Source: Pyrobaculum ferrireducens
Lineage (GTDB): Archaea; Thermoproteota; Thermoprotei; Thermoproteales; Thermoproteaceae
Length of the DNA: 64,000 bases
NCBI RefSeq assembly: GCF_000234805.1
Contig: NC_016645.1
Location: 1,278,391 to 1,342,390, forward strand
Reading direction: 5' to 3'
Part shown: in pieces, positions 1-6,256 of the stretch
Position numbering within the stretch: the stretch's first letter is position 1
Layout: each line of letters begins with the position of its first letter
The notes under the pieces: model-generated
Told to the model about the DNA's origin: nothing
Database searches by the model: none
The model's input: the letters and a program-made list of their open reading frames with translations, nothing else
Program-made: the position numbers and the translations under genes

Positions 1-14
1 TTTTTCTGCTTAAA

Positions 15-704
15 ATGATATTAAGCAGAGCCTCTCTCCGCTCCATGTCTCTGCTTTTCCGTCTGTGCAGGTGGGCTCCTCCCCTCCTCTACCTAACCCT
101 GGTTCACGTGTGGCTGTTGCCGGTCCTGTTCCTCCTCTATGTTGGAGGCGCCGTGGGGGGCTTTGTCTTTCTAGCCACGGCGGCCTCGGCGGTGGCCGCC
201 GCGGTTGTCGGCCTTCTCCCTGGGGGGAGGGGGGCCGGGGGGCTGGATCTGCTGGAGCTGTTCCACAGACGCGGGGGCGTCTGCGCCGCGGCTCCTGTTT
301 TATACGTCGCGTCCTACGCGGCGCTTGCATTTGTCGCAACCACCTCGCTGTATCTCTACACAACCCCCCTCGTGGTGGTTGAGGTGGCTCCGGCGTCCGC
401 CGCGGCCGGCGTAGGGGGACTTGGCAACCACACCGCGGCTCCCGTCGGCAACGTAACCGAGGTGGTGTTCCACGTAAGGGGCGTGGGGGGCGTCGCCTCG
501 GGAGGGAAGTTTATAGTAGTTGTGAAGGGGGACGTCTTAGGGGGGTCGGCAGGCTGGGTTTTGTACACGGCCCTGTGGGCCGCTTCCTTCTACAGCGCCT
601 TGGCGGCGGCGTTGGTCTTGGCGTGGAGGCTGGTGGCGCGCTCCGCCGAGTTGGCGAGGAGGGCCGAGGTGTTTTATGAAAAGGCGAGGGAGATTCTATC
701 CTGA
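15..704 (+). CDS. Predicted four-helix membrane protein, family not recognised
   Basis: I do not recognise a family. The 229-residue product is rich in Leu, Val, Ala and Gly. Hydrophobic stretches lie at about residues 22-44, 46-68, 91-113 and 181-204. A polar loop between the third and fourth carries two sequons (N138 and N146), which suggests it faces outward. The 3' end overlaps the winged-helix gene at 676 by 29 bases in another frame, so the two are probably co-transcribed. The ATG at 15 was chosen; a second in-frame ATG lies at 45. The promoter would be at the window edge and cannot be judged. Confidence 0.6.
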   Translation: MILSRASLRSMSLLFRLCRWAPPLLYLTLVHVWLLPVLFLLYVGGAVGGFVFLATAASAVAAAVVGLLPGGRGAGGLDLLELFHRRGGVCAAAPVLYVASYAALAFVATTSLYLYTTPLVVVEVAPASAAAGVGGLGNHTAAPVGNVTEVVFHVRGVGGVASGGKFIVVVKGDVLGGSAGWVLYTALWAASFYSALAAALVLAWRLVARSAELARRAEVFYEKAREILS

Positions 705-951
705 CCTCTACGTCGTGACGAAAATCCTGCTCCTACTCGCCGATGGACACAGCAGGAGAGAAGCGGCGTTGCTGTCCGGAGTGAGCTACAGCCGCTTTCA
801 GCAATACGTGGAGTATCTAAAAGAGAGGGGGTTCGTAACGGGCGACGAGGAGCTGAGGCTGACGCCCAGGGGCGTAGAGGCGGCGGCGAGGCTCGCCGAA
901 CTCATCAAGGAGCTGACAGGAGAGGAGCCGAGAAGCCTCAAGAGGAGGTAG
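676..951 (+). CDS. Winged-helix-like DNA-binding protein (small)
   Basis: The 91-residue basic protein has the layout of an archaeal winged helix: a first helix (about residues 11-23), a helix-turn-helix with AALLSGVSYSRFQQYVEYL (about 30-48), then a GFV...LTPRG hairpin (about 52-66) and a C-terminal helix. In this fold the second helix of the HTH reads DNA. It starts inside the preceding membrane-protein gene (29-base overlap), so the pair may form a membrane-linked regulator module. No target or ligand domain is visible. The fold call is by motif pattern only. Confidence 0.55.
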   Translation: MKRRGRFYPDLYVVTKILLLLADGHSRREAALLSGVSYSRFQQYVEYLKERGFVTGDEELRLTPRGVEAAARLAELIKELTGEEPRSLKRR

Positions 952-1003
952 CGCGGGGCCCCCGACACACCCCACAAGGCGTAGAGAGGTCGCGACCCCG
1001 CGC
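951..1003 (+). other. Inverted repeat directly after the winged-helix gene
   Basis: Bases 951-958 (GCGCGGGG) and 996-1003 (CCCCGCGC) are a perfect 8-base inverted repeat around a 37-base loop, beginning on the last base of the stop codon. It could fold at the 3' end of the mRNA. There is no T-tract after it, so it is not a convincing intrinsic terminator. The rest of the gap to 1094 shows no gene. Confidence 0.35.
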
Positions 1004-1094
1004 CTCCGCCGGCCTGTATAGGTACGGCTCCGGGAGACGCGTATAGAAGGTATGATGAGTATTAAACCAGTGCACAGGTGTGTAGAGCTGGCGG

Positions 1095-1127
1095 CTGTCC
1101 CAGGTTCCAATCCGGCTTGGCCCTCCA
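1095..1127 (+). other. tRNA 3'-end-like relic (T-arm, acceptor strand and CCA)
   Basis: Bases 1104-1114 read GGTTCCAATCC, close to the TpsiC-loop consensus GGTTCGAATCC. They are followed by a 7-base acceptor-like strand (1117-1123), a T at the discriminator position and CCA. Aligned without gaps to the last 33 bases of tRNA-Thr at 3965-4060, it matches at 23 positions. The T-stem has mismatches (C-C and A-G), and no partner for the acceptor strand was found upstream. It is therefore probably a decayed tRNA end rather than a working gene. It sits just before the promoter of the gene at 1171. Confidence 0.4.
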
Positions 1128-1170
1128 CCTTGCTTTGGCAACTCTTATATAGTCTCATAGAACTTGATGC

Positions 1171-1827
1171 GTGGCGTCGAAGCTCCCCATCCTAGGCGCG
1201 GCCGCCGTGGCGCTTGTCCTAGCGTTGCTGGTGGTGTTGCAACAGTCCATGTCGCCTCAGCCCTATGAGGTGAACTACAGCATTTCCTACATCTTCACGA
1301 CGCCTAGCGGGAGGCAAGCGCTGGATCTCGGCTGGATGGTGGTGGGGGTGGGTCCGCAGAACTACAGCGTGGCTGTGCTGAGGTTCGGCGGCGTCGAGAT
1401 ACAGCTATACGAAGCCTCGGAGGGCGGCAAAAGCTACGAGGCTATATGCGCCATGGGCAGATGCATAGCGAACCCCAGTCGGAGCGTCGAGCTACCGGTC
1501 GACTTTAAATCTGTACATATGTCAACTGCGGGCGTCTGCAGACACCTCGGCCGCGAGGGGGCTCTGGTGAGGGCCAGCGGGGTGCCCGAGCTGGGCCTCC
1601 TAGCCGAGGTGGCTAAGGCGCACGGCGTCTCTCTAAACGCGACGGCGGATGCGGAGGTGTGTGAAAGCAGGGGGGTGGTCCTCTGGCTGAGGGCCGGGTA
1701 CACCTTCCAGGTAGGAGGGCGGGACGTGAGGATTGAGATCGTGGTGAACGCCACGAGGCTGGGCCCCTACAACGCAACCCGCCACCACGAGGCGTTGCAG
1801 AAGGCGAAATCTGCACAGCAGAGATGA
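1171..1827 (+). CDS. Secreted or membrane-anchored protein, unknown function
   Basis: No family is recognised. The 218-residue protein starts with a short positive end and one hydrophobic segment (about residues 4-24), so it is either exported or anchored by its N-terminus. The rest is a soluble beta-rich region with several Asn-X-Ser/Thr sequons. It has four cysteines (in AICAMGRC, GVCRH and EVCES), which could form two disulfides. The GTG at 1171 was chosen because a TATA-like sequence (CTTATATAG, 1145-1153) lies about 22 bases upstream. No operon partner is visible; the downstream 200 bases lack a clear gene. Confidence 0.6.
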   Translation: MASKLPILGAAAVALVLALLVVLQQSMSPQPYEVNYSISYIFTTPSGRQALDLGWMVVGVGPQNYSVAVLRFGGVEIQLYEASEGGKSYEAICAMGRCIANPSRSVELPVDFKSVHMSTAGVCRHLGREGALVRASGVPELGLLAEVAKAHGVSLNATADAEVCESRGVVLWLRAGYTFQVGGRDVRIEIVVNATRLGPYNATRHHEALQKAKSAQQR

Positions 1828-2039
1828 CGCCGCGGATTAGAGAAGCTACATAGAGACGCAATCAATTTAGGTGGTTGAGGAAACAGGCAAACAGGCTCCG
1901 CAACACGGCGGATCCCCCCCCCCAGACTGCGGTGCACCAGGCGTTCGTGACGCCGGTCCTCACGCAGAGCGACGGCTTGCCGGCCGCGGCGAGTTACGCG
2001 ACGGCCCCTCCCCCTCCGAATCGCCGACTGCCACGTACC
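1828..2039. other. Gene-free stretch downstream of the secreted protein
   Basis: No convincing gene is seen on either strand. The stretch lies where a VapC toxin would be expected after the antitoxin gene that ends at 2040 on the minus strand. I could not read a PIN-domain start or its acidic motifs here. A C-run at 1915-1922 and low coding quality suggest decayed DNA. Confidence 0.4.
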
Positions 2040-2336
2040 TCATATGTTGTGGAAATTATTCTCCAACCCGGCTCCTTCAAGCGGAAGGCGGATAGGGCCG
2101 ACGCGCCAACGACTATCACGATCCCCCCTCACAGAGTCGGCAGAGAAGCCCCGAGGCGCCTCGACAGGGATCGCCTCAAGCTCCCTCATCACTCGCTCCA
2201 TGTTCTCCTCCGCCTCCAACTGCCTGATCCGCTCCTCGACGAACCTCCTCAACTCCTCGGCCCAGTTCACTCTGTCCCTATACTTAGCCATCTTCTCCTT
2301 AACCTCGCGCCGCACCTTAAAGCTCACGACAGCCAC
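2040..2336 (-). CDS. VapB-type antitoxin, apparently without its toxin
   Basis: The N-terminal 70 residues match the crenarchaeal VapB pattern: a short strand (VVSFKVRREVKEKM), then NWAEELRRFVEERIRQLEAEEN and a Pro/Gly-rich toxin-binding tail ending in SVRGDRDSR. Such antitoxins repress their own promoter as ribbon-helix-helix-like dimers and block a PIN-domain RNase. Here the frame runs about 20 residues past the usual end (DRDSR) into a non-typical tail, and no vapC follows. This fits deletion or decay of the toxin gene. The start is GTG at 2336, with a TATA-like element (ATATTTAACG, minus strand, about 2352-2361) upstream. Confidence 0.6.
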   Translation of the reverse strand: MAVVSFKVRREVKEKMAKYRDRVNWAEELRRFVEERIRQLEAEENMERVMRELEAIPVEAPRGFSADSVRGDRDSRWRVGPIRLPLEGAGLENNFHNI

Positions 2337-2431
2337 AGCCGTATAAGTCTACGTTAAATATAAACCTATTGGTCTACCCACAACGGCGGTGCAGGTCTAC
2401 CGCGGGCAGGCCGCCAGCGCCGATTTAATAA

Positions 2432-2536
2432 AGCTTCGACGACAGAGGCAACGCGTGCCTCGGCATTGAGGAATGCATAGTGCCTCCGGGCGTCAAGTAC
2501 GGCCCAGCGGTGGGCGTCTGTGGAGGCACTAGCTGA
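2432..2536 (+). pseudogene. Short orphan reading-frame fragment
   Basis: A stop-bounded frame without a start codon encodes about 34 residues with three cysteines (NACLGIEECIVPPGVKYG, then VCGGTS) and ends in TGA. It follows two in-frame TAA codons. The Gly/Pro/Cys pattern looks like the end of a real protein, but I cannot name the family. It is probably a remnant; nothing else is seen between 2337 and the promoter of the gene at 2605. Confidence 0.25.
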
Positions 2537-2604
2537 AGAGGCCGATCTAGGCTTTTGAGGGCCAGCGCGGGCATACTATTTAAATTTTATTTAATTAGAA
2601 CGTT

Positions 2605-3402
2605 ATGGCATCTCTCGACGAGATCAGACAGCAGGGTAGCACGTTGAGGGGGGTCTTGGGCTTGGCTACGTGGCCTATAGGGATCAGATTCTGTAGTAGA
2701 GGCGAGCAGTGCGGGGGCTCCGGCTTTAAGAGGCCGTATAGAGATCTCGGCATCAGAGTTGCGTTTTGCCAAGCCATAAACATCGCGAGGACGTACGGCT
2801 GGAAGCTGGCGATAGGCCTAGAGGACTCGTACTGCATGATAGGCGCCGAGGCTTTAGGCTTGACCAAGACCTATCTAGACTACATCGACAGGGATATACC
2901 GAAGTGGCACACGTCCGACAAGGGTGCTATGGAGAGAATAGTCTCCGTGATACACGCGAGATTTCTGGAACCCGGCTCGACGGAGCTCGTGTTGATATCG
3001 CCGCTGGATAGGATAGACTTCGAGCCTCACGTCGTGGTCATCTACGGCCTACCTGCGCAAATAGCGACGGTGGCGAAGGCCTTGATATGGAACGGCGTCG
3101 TGCCGGGTGAAATTACGTATATAGGGATGGCCTCATGTACGTTGATACCTTATTCGCACAAGTACGGCAAGGTCCAAATAAACATACCGGGCACCGGCGA
3201 ATTGATACTGGGGAGGACGGAGAGCCACGAGATGAGTATCGTGATCCCGGCTAAATACCTACACCTAATAATTCCTGGCATAGAGGCCGTGAAGAAAATA
3301 CACCTGTATCCCTTAGCTAAGTTCTCGCTTTATGAGCCCAAGGTTCCGAAATGGTACGAGGAGCTGACCTTCGACTATTATAAAAAATCCGTCGACCAGT
3401 GA
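2605..3402 (+). CDS. DUF169 family protein
   Basis: The 265-residue protein resembles the DUF169 (COG2043) family: an N-terminal region with paired cysteines (RFCSRGEQCGG), a middle with FCQAINIAR, and the segment ASCTLIPYSHKYGK, with conserved Cys that are often assumed to bind metal or a cluster. The biochemical role of the family is not established. Length is normal. The ATG at 2605 follows an AT-rich TATA tract (2577-2594) by about 25 bases, so the transcript is probably leaderless. No neighbour suggests a pathway. Its 3' end abuts the remains of a minus-strand gene. Confidence 0.7.
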   Translation: MASLDEIRQQGSTLRGVLGLATWPIGIRFCSRGEQCGGSGFKRPYRDLGIRVAFCQAINIARTYGWKLAIGLEDSYCMIGAEALGLTKTYLDYIDRDIPKWHTSDKGAMERIVSVIHARFLEPGSTELVLISPLDRIDFEPHVVVIYGLPAQIATVAKALIWNGVVPGEITYIGMASCTLIPYSHKYGKVQINIPGTGELILGRTESHEMSIVIPAKYLHLIIPGIEAVKKIHLYPLAKFSLYEPKVPKWYEELTFDYYKKSVDQ

Positions 3403-3787
3403 CGCCGAGAAGAAGTCGGAAGCCCTTGGGATTATATCATTTAGGGGTATCTCCCGCTTCTGCTGGGCCGGTTGCATCAAGGCCTCTACGTTCTTCTCCA
3501 CGAGAAACTTGTATTTCTAGGCGTGTGCCTGTAGCTTGGAGGTGTCTATCTGCACACCGGCTATCTTGCTCACCACGTCTATGAACTTGGGGGCCGCCGC
3601 CACGTCGGGGCCTACTCTGCCCACAAGGTCTTTGAGTACGAGGGTCTCTATTGTTGCCTATCTTGTCGCTCTCCACAAGCCTCTAGACCGCCGTGAGGAG
3701 CTTAGATTCGGCCAGTATCAACATGCCGTCTATAGAGCGGCCCAGGACGGCGTCGATGACACCAGCCGTCAAGACTCGAAGACGCAG
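3403..3787 (-). pseudogene. Decayed gene, PAC2-family-like
   Basis: Reading the minus strand from about 3787, one frame gives GVIDAVLGRSIDGMLILAES, then a stop, then VESDKIGNN. After a frame change it continues as ETLVLKDLVGRVGPDVAAAP and KFIDVVSKIAGVQIDTSKLQ. A TAG then interrupts before a helical tail (EKNVEALMQPAQQKRE). Protein-like sequence in successive frames with two stops and one frameshift marks a pseudogene. The order (Gly-rich segment with LLAES, then PK..DVVSKI.G..IDTSKL and a charged helix) resembles the C-terminal half of PAC2-family proteins. That family call is an inference. Confidence 0.4.
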
Positions 3788-3932
3788 TAGCTACAAACGT
3801 GGCTAGGTGAGCCTCACAGCGGGTTAAGAGGCTTGGGGAAGAGATTGGGGGGTGGCGTCACAGCTGGCTAGACACCACGCGGAGGGCCTTGTCGACACTG
3901 CAGTGTGCAGAGCGTTGGGCATATGCCAAAAA

Positions 3933-3941
3933 GCTTAAAAA
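3933..3941 (+). promoter_or_regulatory. TATA box of tRNA-Thr
   Basis: GCTTAAAAA lies about 27 bases before the mature 5' end of the tRNA at 3965, the usual distance for an archaeal TATA element. The rest of 3788-3932 shows no gene. Confidence 0.55.
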
Positions 3942-3964
3942 GTCGTGGGAGATTTCCGGGGGAG

Positions 3965-4060
3965 GCCCCGGTAGCTCAGCCTGGTGGAGCGCCTCACTGG
4001 TAAAGGCCTCCGGGCTACCGACTGAGGAGGTCCCGGGTTCGAATCCCGGCCGGGGCTCCA
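3965..4060 (+). tRNA. tRNA-Thr (anticodon GGT), intron-containing, CCA encoded
   Basis: A complete cloverleaf can be drawn. The acceptor is GCCCCGG with CCGGGGC (3965-3971 and 4050-4056), the D-stem GCTC/GAGC, the anticodon stem CCTCA/TGAGG and the T-arm CCGGG TTCGAAT CCCGG. Between the anticodon-stem strands are 26 bases, meaning a 7-base loop plus a 19-base intron after position 37. GGTA (exon) pairs with TACC (intron) and GCC pairs with GGC, flanked by AAG and GAC, giving the bulge-helix-bulge expected for the archaeal splicing endonuclease. Anticodon GGT, G1-C72/C2-G71 and U73 fit threonine. CCA is encoded at 4058-4060. Confidence 0.9.
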
Positions 4061-4121
4061 TGTAGATTTCTAGTGACTATATTGGTGTTTAGCCAGCGCA
4101 TATGGATCAAGCTATATGTGA

Positions 4122-4155
4122 GGATTTGACCCCGGCGGGGGTTGAGCCGGGGATC
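4122..4155 (+). other. Strong hairpin downstream of tRNA-Thr
   Basis: CCCCGGC (4130-4136) pairs with GCCGGGG (4146-4152) around a 9-base loop, and GGAT before it can pair with ATCC after it, leaving a TTGA bulge on one side. The bulge next to GA-containing strands is reminiscent of a kink-turn but does not fit it exactly. It may be part of a small RNA or of the tRNA 3' trailer. The surrounding 4061-4259 holds no gene that I can support. Confidence 0.3.
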
Positions 4156-4259
4156 CGCGGCGGGTAGCGGTTGTCACACGGGCCCTCGGTACTCGCCAGC
4201 GTATTGACTTGGTGATCGTTGTGTCGCGCCACGTAGTGGGGACTTCACCGTTGTTTTTC

Positions 4260-4889
4260 TCACCACCTTGATTTTGGTTGCACGTTGCCTAGTATTGCGC
4301 TGTATGCGTTTTTCCAGCCTTCTCTTGTGATTTTGTGGTATGCCTCGTCGAGGTTTATGCTGTCTACTATATGCGCTATGAATTTGGTGATCCAGAGGGC
4401 TAGTTCGGTTTTCTTCTGTGGGGTGATGGTGTGCCACAGCTCGTGTGCGGCTTCTATTGGGTTGGGTGGGTGGGCTCCGCACACCACCAGCTCCTCTCCT
4501 CTCACTGCGCCGAGGGCTAGGGAGGGGGTGGGCGGGGGGCTTGGCGGGTGGCTGAAGTAGGCGTCCCACTCCCTTAGGTCGACTTTTCCGTATACCCTGG
4601 CCTTTATGACGAGGGCGGCTAGCTTGGCCGTGGCCAGCTCCCTCAGCCGGAGGTCTTCGGCTGAGCCGTAGCAACGCCAGTGTGCCTTTACCTCGTAGTA
4701 GAGGGCGAGGAGGGGCTCTAGGTACTTCTCGAGGGGGCCCAGGTCTACTGATCGGCCAGCGCATAGTTCCCTGGGGAGTGGTAGCCAGAACTCGCCGAGC
4801 CTCGGCGCGGTTGCCTCTAGGAAGTCTACGCAAGCCTCGACTCCTGACCTCGTGAGGGAGGTGGTGGCTATGAACAGGGCTCTCCGCAT
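4260..4889 (-). CDS. Unknown protein with an HExxH motif
   Basis: No family is recognised. The 209-residue product has an N-terminal strand-helix start (RALFIATTSLTRSG), a helical middle (about 48-105), a proline-rich linker (about 114-122) and a C-terminal helical region. That region carries HELWH at residues 149-153 and downstream acidic residues (LDEAYHK). HExxH is the zinc site of many metallopeptidases, but the motif is short and alone proves nothing. It is the last gene of a probable minus-strand operon: ridA, then the 104-residue gene, then this gene, which overlaps the previous one by 22 bases. Start ATG at 4889. Confidence 0.55.
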   Translation of the reverse strand: MRRALFIATTSLTRSGVEACVDFLEATAPRLGEFWLPLPRELCAGRSVDLGPLEKYLEPLLALYYEVKAHWRCYGSAEDLRLRELATAKLAALVIKARVYGKVDLREWDAYFSHPPSPPPTPSLALGAVRGEELVVCGAHPPNPIEAAHELWHTITPQKKTELALWITKFIAHIVDSINLDEAYHKITREGWKNAYSAILGNVQPKSRW

Positions 4890-5182
4890 CTATACTCGGC
4901 GCAGAGGGGGTGGCCCTCCGGCGCCACTACGACCACCTTGTCCCGGGGGAGGCTGGGGAGTAGCTGGGCGAATTCTGGGTAGATGTATATCTTCTCGGCG
5001 GCGTCTAGCAGGATGAGGGCGAGGCCGGGGTCCTCGACGTGTGCCTGGACTCCGCCGTCTACCTCCTCGGGCTTGACCTCGGCGTAGCGGTCTATGTGGA
5101 CCGCGCCGCACTCCTTCGCGCGTCTCAACGCTTGGGGGCCGCCCCCGAGGATGAAGAGGGTCGGCACCCGGTTCGTCGTCAC
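4868..5182 (-). CDS. Small Rossmann-like protein, unknown function
   Basis: The 104-residue product begins with a strand followed by a glycine-rich turn (LFILGGGPQALRRAKECG) and alternates strands and helices (LALILLDAAEKIYIYPEF, then DKVVVVAPEG). It ends in a cysteine-rich tail (CAEYRCGEPC) that could bind a metal or form disulfides. I do not recognise the family. It starts at a GTG 22 bases after ridA and overlaps the next gene by 22 bases, so the three are probably one transcript. A functional link with RidA is possible but not shown. Confidence 0.55.
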   Translation of the reverse strand: MTTNRVPTLFILGGGPQALRRAKECGAVHIDRYAEVKPEEVDGGVQAHVEDPGLALILLDAAEKIYIYPEFAQLLPSLPRDKVVVVAPEGHPLCAEYRCGEPCS

Positions 5183-5204
5183 GGGTCGGCGCTGCGAGTC
5201 CTCC

Positions 5205-5585
5205 TCACTCCCTCGCGGCTATTACGGCTATCTCTATTAAAACGTCTCTGGGGAGCCTCGCGGCCTGCACGGTGACGCGGGCGGGGGGCTTCTCGGGGAA
5301 GTACTGGGCGTAGACTTCGTTGAAGGCGGTGAAGTTGTTTAGGTCTGAGAGGAACACTAAGGCCATGGCCACGTCGCCGAGGGTGTAGCCCGCGGCCTCC
5401 AGCACGGCCTTTATATTCTCCAGCACCTGCCTCGTCTGCTCCTTTATGCCGCCCTTGACCACCTCGCCGGTTTTCGGGTCGACGGGGATCTGCCCCGCGA
5501 CGAAAAGCATCTTCCCCACCTTAACCGCCTGGGAGTAGGGGCCGATGGGCTTGGGCGCCGCCTCTGTGTAGACAACCTCCTTCAT
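5205..5585 (-). CDS. ridA: RidA family enamine/imine deaminase
   Basis: RidA-type proteins are trimeric cytosolic enzymes that hydrolyse reactive enamines and imines, such as 2-aminoacrylate released by PLP enzymes. The 126-residue length is standard. Diagnostic segments are present: [20 protein letters not shown] near the N-terminus, [12 protein letters not shown], the FN.VYA.YF stretch, and [20 protein letters not shown], whose Arg binds the substrate carboxylate. The start ATG at 5585 lies about 24 bases after a TATA-like element (GTTATAAAC, minus strand, 5605-5613). That promoter overlaps the end of the DUF3800 gene, so ridA probably heads its own operon. Confidence 0.93.
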   Translation of the reverse strand: MKEVVYTEAAPKPIGPYSQAVKVGKMLFVAGQIPVDPKTGEVVKGGIKEQTRQVLENIKAVLEAAGYTLGDVAMALVFLSDLNNFTAFNEVYAQYFPEKPPARVTVQAARLPRDVLIEIAVIAARE

Positions 5586-5606
5586 GTGGAGACGGTACGT
5601 AGGTGT

Positions 5607-6071
5607 TTATAACATCACCCGCCTACCCCCACACAGCCTCTCTCTGTAGTAGCCGGCCACCACGTCGGCGAGCTGTATGCCGGGGGTGCGTCTCGAGTCT
5701 CTCTCGACGTACCTAAACCCCGGCCTCAAGTCGCCGTGGAGCAATTGGTTGTCCAACACAGCCAGCGCGGCGTCTCTGGCCAGCTCCTCCAGCTCCCGTA
5801 GAAATCCCTCGGGGGTTTTGTAGTGAAACGCGGTGTACCGCAACTCGGCTGCTTTCTCTATCAGTGCTATTACGGCCTCTGGATTCCCCCTCCTCTTTAC
5901 GGCGCGCCACTTCAACTCGCCGCCGATTCTCAACATCCTTTTGATATTGTCGACTAGGTGTCTACCCAGCTCTAGATACGTGGCGCCTCTGCTTGATGCA
6001 AATGCCACGGCGCCGAGGGCAACACAGTTGCAGACGTCCTTCAAGCCGCTCTCGTCAATGAAAACAATCAC
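5607..6071 (-). CDS. DUF3800 family protein (RNase H-like fold)
   Basis: The protein shows the DUF3800 pattern: an N-terminal FIDESG with the first acidic residue, GELKWRAVKRRG, and a C-terminal RRTPGIQLADVVAGYYRERL with the last Asp. Those acidic positions suggest a nuclease-like active site, and family members are often found in mobile or defence contexts; the true activity is unknown. The frame is open up to a TTG at 6086, but I place the start at the GTG at 6071 because a TATA-like TTAAAAAG lies about 26 bases upstream. That leaves 154 residues. The tandem hairpin repeat at 6105-6218 lies just upstream. Confidence 0.75.
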   Translation of the reverse strand: MIVFIDESGLKDVCNCVALGAVAFASSRGATYLELGRHLVDNIKRMLRIGGELKWRAVKRRGNPEAVIALIEKAAELRYTAFHYKTPEGFLRELEELARDAALAVLDNQLLHGDLRPGFRYVERDSRRTPGIQLADVVAGYYRERLCGGRRVML

Positions 6072-6104
6072 AAAGCTTTTATACAAGAACTTGCTTTTTA
6101 ACTA

Positions 6105-6218
6105 GTGAGGCCGGGGGACATGTCCCCCCGGAATGGGGAGGGAATCCCCCGCTGACTTTCCGTGAAGCCGGCGGATATGTCCCCCCGGAATGGGGAGGGA
6201 ATCCGCCGCCGACTTCCC
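6105..6218 (+). repeat. Tandem 57-base hairpin repeat (two units)
   Basis: Units 6105-6161 and 6162-6218 align without gaps and differ at only a few positions. Each can form an outer stem (CGGGGGA/TCCCCCG in unit 1, CGGCGGAT/ATCCGCCG in unit 2) and an inner stem TCCCC/GGGGA closing a CCGGAAT loop. The middle pair of the outer stem is G-C in unit 1 and C-G in unit 2, a compensatory change that supports selection on RNA or DNA structure. It lies between two divergent genes (DUF3800 and nicotinamidase). No known RNA family is recognised. Confidence 0.7.
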
Positions 6219-6256
6219 GAGGCATAAAGCTAATATTTGGAAGTTAACAGTTCTTT

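Noticed and set aside
1049-1090. C box-like TATGATGA before the tRNA-like relic
   Set aside because: No D' or D box (CTGA) occurs at the spacing needed for a guide RNA.
1875-2357. Plus-strand 160-codon frame over the antitoxin
   Set aside because: It is antisense to a recognisable VapB-like gene and has a Pro/His/Arg-rich, shadow-like composition.
1095-4060. Integrated element bounded by tRNA-Thr and its 3' copy
   Set aside because: Insertion at a tRNA 3' end leaves the copy downstream of the intact tRNA; here it is upstream, and there is no integrase gene.
6114-6130. Palindrome GGGGGACATGTCCCCC in the first hairpin unit
   Set aside because: The second unit breaks this pairing, whereas the outer stem with TCCCCCG/ATCCGCCG is kept in both, so the latter fold is preferred.
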